Shown one piece after another: positions 21,852 to 23,780 of a stretch of 23,780 nucleotides of DNA. Every line of letters starts with the position of its first letter. The stretch's first letter is position 1. Under the pieces are notes generated by a model. That model had not been told where the DNA came from. It made no database searches and saw only the letters and a program-made list of their open reading frames with translations. Position numbers and translations under genes: made by a program. The stretch is from an uncultured Lachnospiraceae bacterium (GTDB lineage Bacteria; Bacillota; Clostridia; Lachnospirales; Lachnospiraceae): positions 1-23,780 of the forward strand of contig CAJUMM010000042.1 in assembly GCA_910586955.1 (NCBI GenBank), given 5' to 3'.

Positions 21852-23570
21852 CTAGCGAATCCCCTGTATCACAAGCTGCACGGACCGCCTCCCCTGGTAC
21901 TCGTTCCACTCGGGATAGTAGAGGACGGAGATTTCCTCCCGGCTTTCTATGTAGGAAAGCTCTGCCTCCACGTCTCCGAAGGAGACGGCGTCCATCCGCA
22001 GTCCCTCTTTTGTCTCCAGGGTGAGCTTCAGCACGTTGGCGTTTTTGCCGATGATCCTGGCGCTGCGCACCTTAAGCCCCCCGGCTGCAAATGCCGGCTT
22101 TTCGTTTCCCTTGCCAAAGGGTTCCAGAAGCTCCAGCTCCGCAAGAAGCTGCTCCCCGGCGTAAGAGATGGGAAGCACTGCGTCGTAGGAGAGCTTCGGG
22201 GTCAGATCTTCCTCCGTCAGGGTGCAGGCCTGGTTGATAGCCCGGGCAAAGGCTTCCTGCTTCCCCTGCTCCATGGAAAGTCCCGCCGCCATGGGGTGGC
22301 CGCCGTAGCGGGTGAAATACTCCTTCACCTTGGTCATCTCGTCAAACATATGATAACCGGGAATGGAACGGCCGCTGCCCTTGACGCCCTCCTCCCCGTC
22401 GGTGAGCACAAAGCAGGGCCGGTAGTACCGCTCCCGGATGCGCCCGGCAATGATTCCCGCCAGGCTCTCATGACAGTCCGGCAGATAGACCACCAGAACC
22501 CGATCTTTATGAAGAGGCGTCTCCTCAATCTTCCGAATGGCTTCCTGGGTCCCTTTCACAGTCAGGCCCTTGCGGCTGTCGTTTAAAGCCTTCAGATCCC
22601 CTGCCAGCTTCTCCGCCCGGGCCCTGTCCGTCTCCTCCAGAAGATTTAAGGCCCGCTTCGCTGTATCCAGACGCCCGCTGGCATTGATGCAGGGACCGAT
22701 GATAAAGCCGATATGATAAGCGCTAAGACGTTTTCCCTCCAGGCCGTTCACCCCAAGAAGGGCCCGGTATCCCGGATTCTTTGTCTGCTCCAGCCTCTTA
22801 AGCCCGTATTTCACCAGAGCCCGGTTCTCCCCGGTGAGCTCCATAATATCACCGATGGTAGCCACGGCCGCAAACTCTGCCAGGTCAAGAAATTCTTCCC
22901 TGGGAATTCCGTTTTCCCGGTAAAGGACCTCTGCCAGCCGCCAGGCCACGGCCGCCCCGCAAAGCTTCTTAAAAGGGTAGGGGCAGTCCTCCTGTTTGGG
23001 ATTTACAATTACGTCCGCCGGAGGCAGTACCGGCCTGCGGCTTCCGTCTTCCGCCTCCTCATAGGGAATCTCGTGGTGATCCGTTACCACCACCGTCATT
23101 CCCAGGCTTTTGGCGTATGTAATCTCTTTCAGGGCCGCAATTCCGTTGTCGCAGGTGACAATGGTATCCACGCCGGCCTCCTTGGCAGCCTTGATGAGAT
23201 TTTCGTTGATTCCGTAGCCGTCCTTCATCCGATCGGGAATCACCGTATCTGCCTTAGCCCCAATGCGCCTCAAAGCCGTGAGAAGAATATGGGTGGCATT
23301 GACCCCGTCAATATCATAATCCCCGATGATCCGCATAGACAGACCCGCCGCCGCTTTCTCCCCCAGAAGGGCGGCGGCCTCTTTCATTCCCTTCATCTGC
23401 CCGGCGTCTCCAAGGCTGTCCAGATCTCCCCGGAGATAATCCCGGACCGCCTTCTCGCTCTCTCCCGCCCGGTTCCGGATAAGACGCACCGTCAGGGGGC
23501 TTATCCCGAATTTTCCGGCCAGACTTTTGTTTCCCTCCATCCGGGGGGCTTCTATCCACTGTTCTCTCAT
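21852..23570 (-). CDS. recJ: Single-stranded-DNA-specific exonuclease RecJ
   Basis: A 572-aa DHH-family 5'-3' exonuclease used in recombination and repair. Catalytic motifs are DYDIDG (84-89), the aspartate in TCDNGIAAL (139-147), TDHHEIP (163-169) and GRLDTAKRAL (about 295-305). The DHHA1 domain follows with RSIPGYHMF and YGGHPMAAGLSM (about 395-430), and an OB-fold ends the protein. Length is normal for the shorter Firmicutes type. AGGAG lies seven bases before ATG 23570. No clear promoter is visible in the 60 bases upstream, where repeat copy B begins; transcription may come from inside that repeat or from beyond the window. Confidence 0.95.
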   Translation of the reverse strand: MREQWIEAPRMEGNKSLAGKFGISPLTVRLIRNRAGESEKAVRDYLRGDLDSLGDAGQMKGMKEAAALLGEKAAAGLSMRIIGDYDIDGVNATHILLTALRRIGAKADTVIPDRMKDGYGINENLIKAAKEAGVDTIVTCDNGIAALKEITYAKSLGMTVVVTDHHEIPYEEAEDGSRRPVLPPADVIVNPKQEDCPYPFKKLCGAAVAWRLAEVLYRENGIPREEFLDLAEFAAVATIGDIMELTGENRALVKYGLKRLEQTKNPGYRALLGVNGLEGKRLSAYHIGFIIGPCINASGRLDTAKRALNLLEETDRARAEKLAGDLKALNDSRKGLTVKGTQEAIRKIEETPLHKDRVLVVYLPDCHESLAGIIAGRIRERYYRPCFVLTDGEEGVKGSGRSIPGYHMFDEMTKVKEYFTRYGGHPMAAGLSMEQGKQEAFARAINQACTLTEEDLTPKLSYDAVLPISYAGEQLLAELELLEPFGKGNEKPAFAAGGLKVRSARIIGKNANVLKLTLETKEGLRMDAVSFGDVEAELSYIESREEISVLYYPEWNEYQGRRSVQLVIQGIR

Positions 23571-23632
23571 AATTTTACTCCTATATCTAGTTCCAAAGAT
23601 TTTCTGGCAGGGTGTTCTATCCAGAAAGATTT

Positions 23633-23780
23633 TAATTTAACAATTCCGTAAACTGGAATTGACCGAGTTCTTTAGAGCGGGGGATACTTCTTGCACGAAG
23701 GGCAAGAAGGTGTATGAAACGCCCCCTAAATTGCTCGGCAGAAAGCGGACGCACTTCAGGAACTTCATCCCATCCGGAAC
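23633..23780 (-). repeat. Dispersed repeat, long form with hairpin (copy B, runs off the window)
   Basis: Read on the minus strand, this is the same two-block repeat as at 29-103. The outer block is 23780-23745 and the inner block 23661-23633, and the latter itself forms the hairpin CAATTCC-N7-GGAATTG (23641-23661). Between them lies a long imperfect hairpin (23663-23738). Its paired segments are CCGAG/CTCGG, TTTA/TAAA, GGGGG/CCCCC, ATAC/GTAT and CTTCTTGC/GCAAGAAG, around the loop 23695-23701. No ribosome binding site or family resemblance supports a gene. The element may continue past the window end. Confidence 0.65.

Noticed and set aside
21667..21909. 80-codon minus-strand frame overlapping the end of recJ
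   Set aside because: It starts inside recJ in another frame without a ribosome binding site and follows the stems of the structured element. Kept as part of the repeat, not as a gene.
1..23780. CRISPR array, prophage or integrated plasmid
   Set aside because: No regularly spaced direct repeats, and no cas, integrase, capsid or replication genes were found on either strand.

Overview
The window looks like chromosome from a Gram-positive anaerobe of the class Clostridia, most likely a Lachnospiraceae gut species. The basis is the block recJ - apt - relA/spoT - MBL hydrolase - hemZ - HD-GYP - hisS - aspS on one strand, AGGAGG-type ribosome binding sites, HemZ-type haem chemistry, rubrerythrin and a LUD protein. 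This is inference from gene content; the species is not identified.

Layout. (1) 1-400: a diverged copy of a dispersed repeat, then a tRNA-Gly(GCC) gene with its own promoter and terminator. (2) 407-1989, minus strand: a compact three-gene operon of lower GC than its surroundings, encoding an unrecognised 153-aa protein, a probable DUF6575-like protein and a SecB-like chaperone. The order resembles toxin-antitoxin-chaperone (TAC) modules. (3) 2143-3814, plus strand: a small unknown protein, a rubrerythrin, and a LUD-domain protein behind a repeat-bearing leader. (4) 3895-7799, minus strand: a tightly coupled ABC operon of a MacB-type ATPase, a secreted and membrane-anchored Ig/CARDB-like protein, and a MacB/FtsX-type permease. 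(5) 7800-9101: a control region with clustered palindromes, a broken GyrI-like gene, and an Rpn-type PD-(D/E)XK nuclease/transposase gene. (6) 9331-12591: glyA, a DUF1294 membrane protein, and an ECF sigma factor coupled to a membrane protein with a degenerate LytM/M23 domain. (7) 12790-21449, minus strand: apt, rel, MBL hydrolase, hemZ, HD-GYP protein, hisS and aspS, apparently one long operon read from a strong promoter before apt and ending in a 17-bp terminator stem after aspS. (8) 21541-21840: a highly folded, probably non-coding element between recJ and apt, closed by a perfect 23-bp inverted repeat. (9) recJ, then a second, inverted copy of the repeat seen at the window start, here carrying an extra long hairpin.

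How the parts work together. The housekeeping block joins purine salvage (Apt), stringent-response alarmone metabolism (Rel), aminoacyl-tRNA synthesis (HisS, AspS) and haem synthesis (HemZ). The accessory parts most worth attention are the SecB-linked operon, the recJ-apt structured element, the two-module repeat at both window ends, the sigma factor/degenerate LytM pair, and the ABC operon with its palindromes and neighbouring gene relic. No CRISPR array, complete insertion sequence or phage genes were seen.
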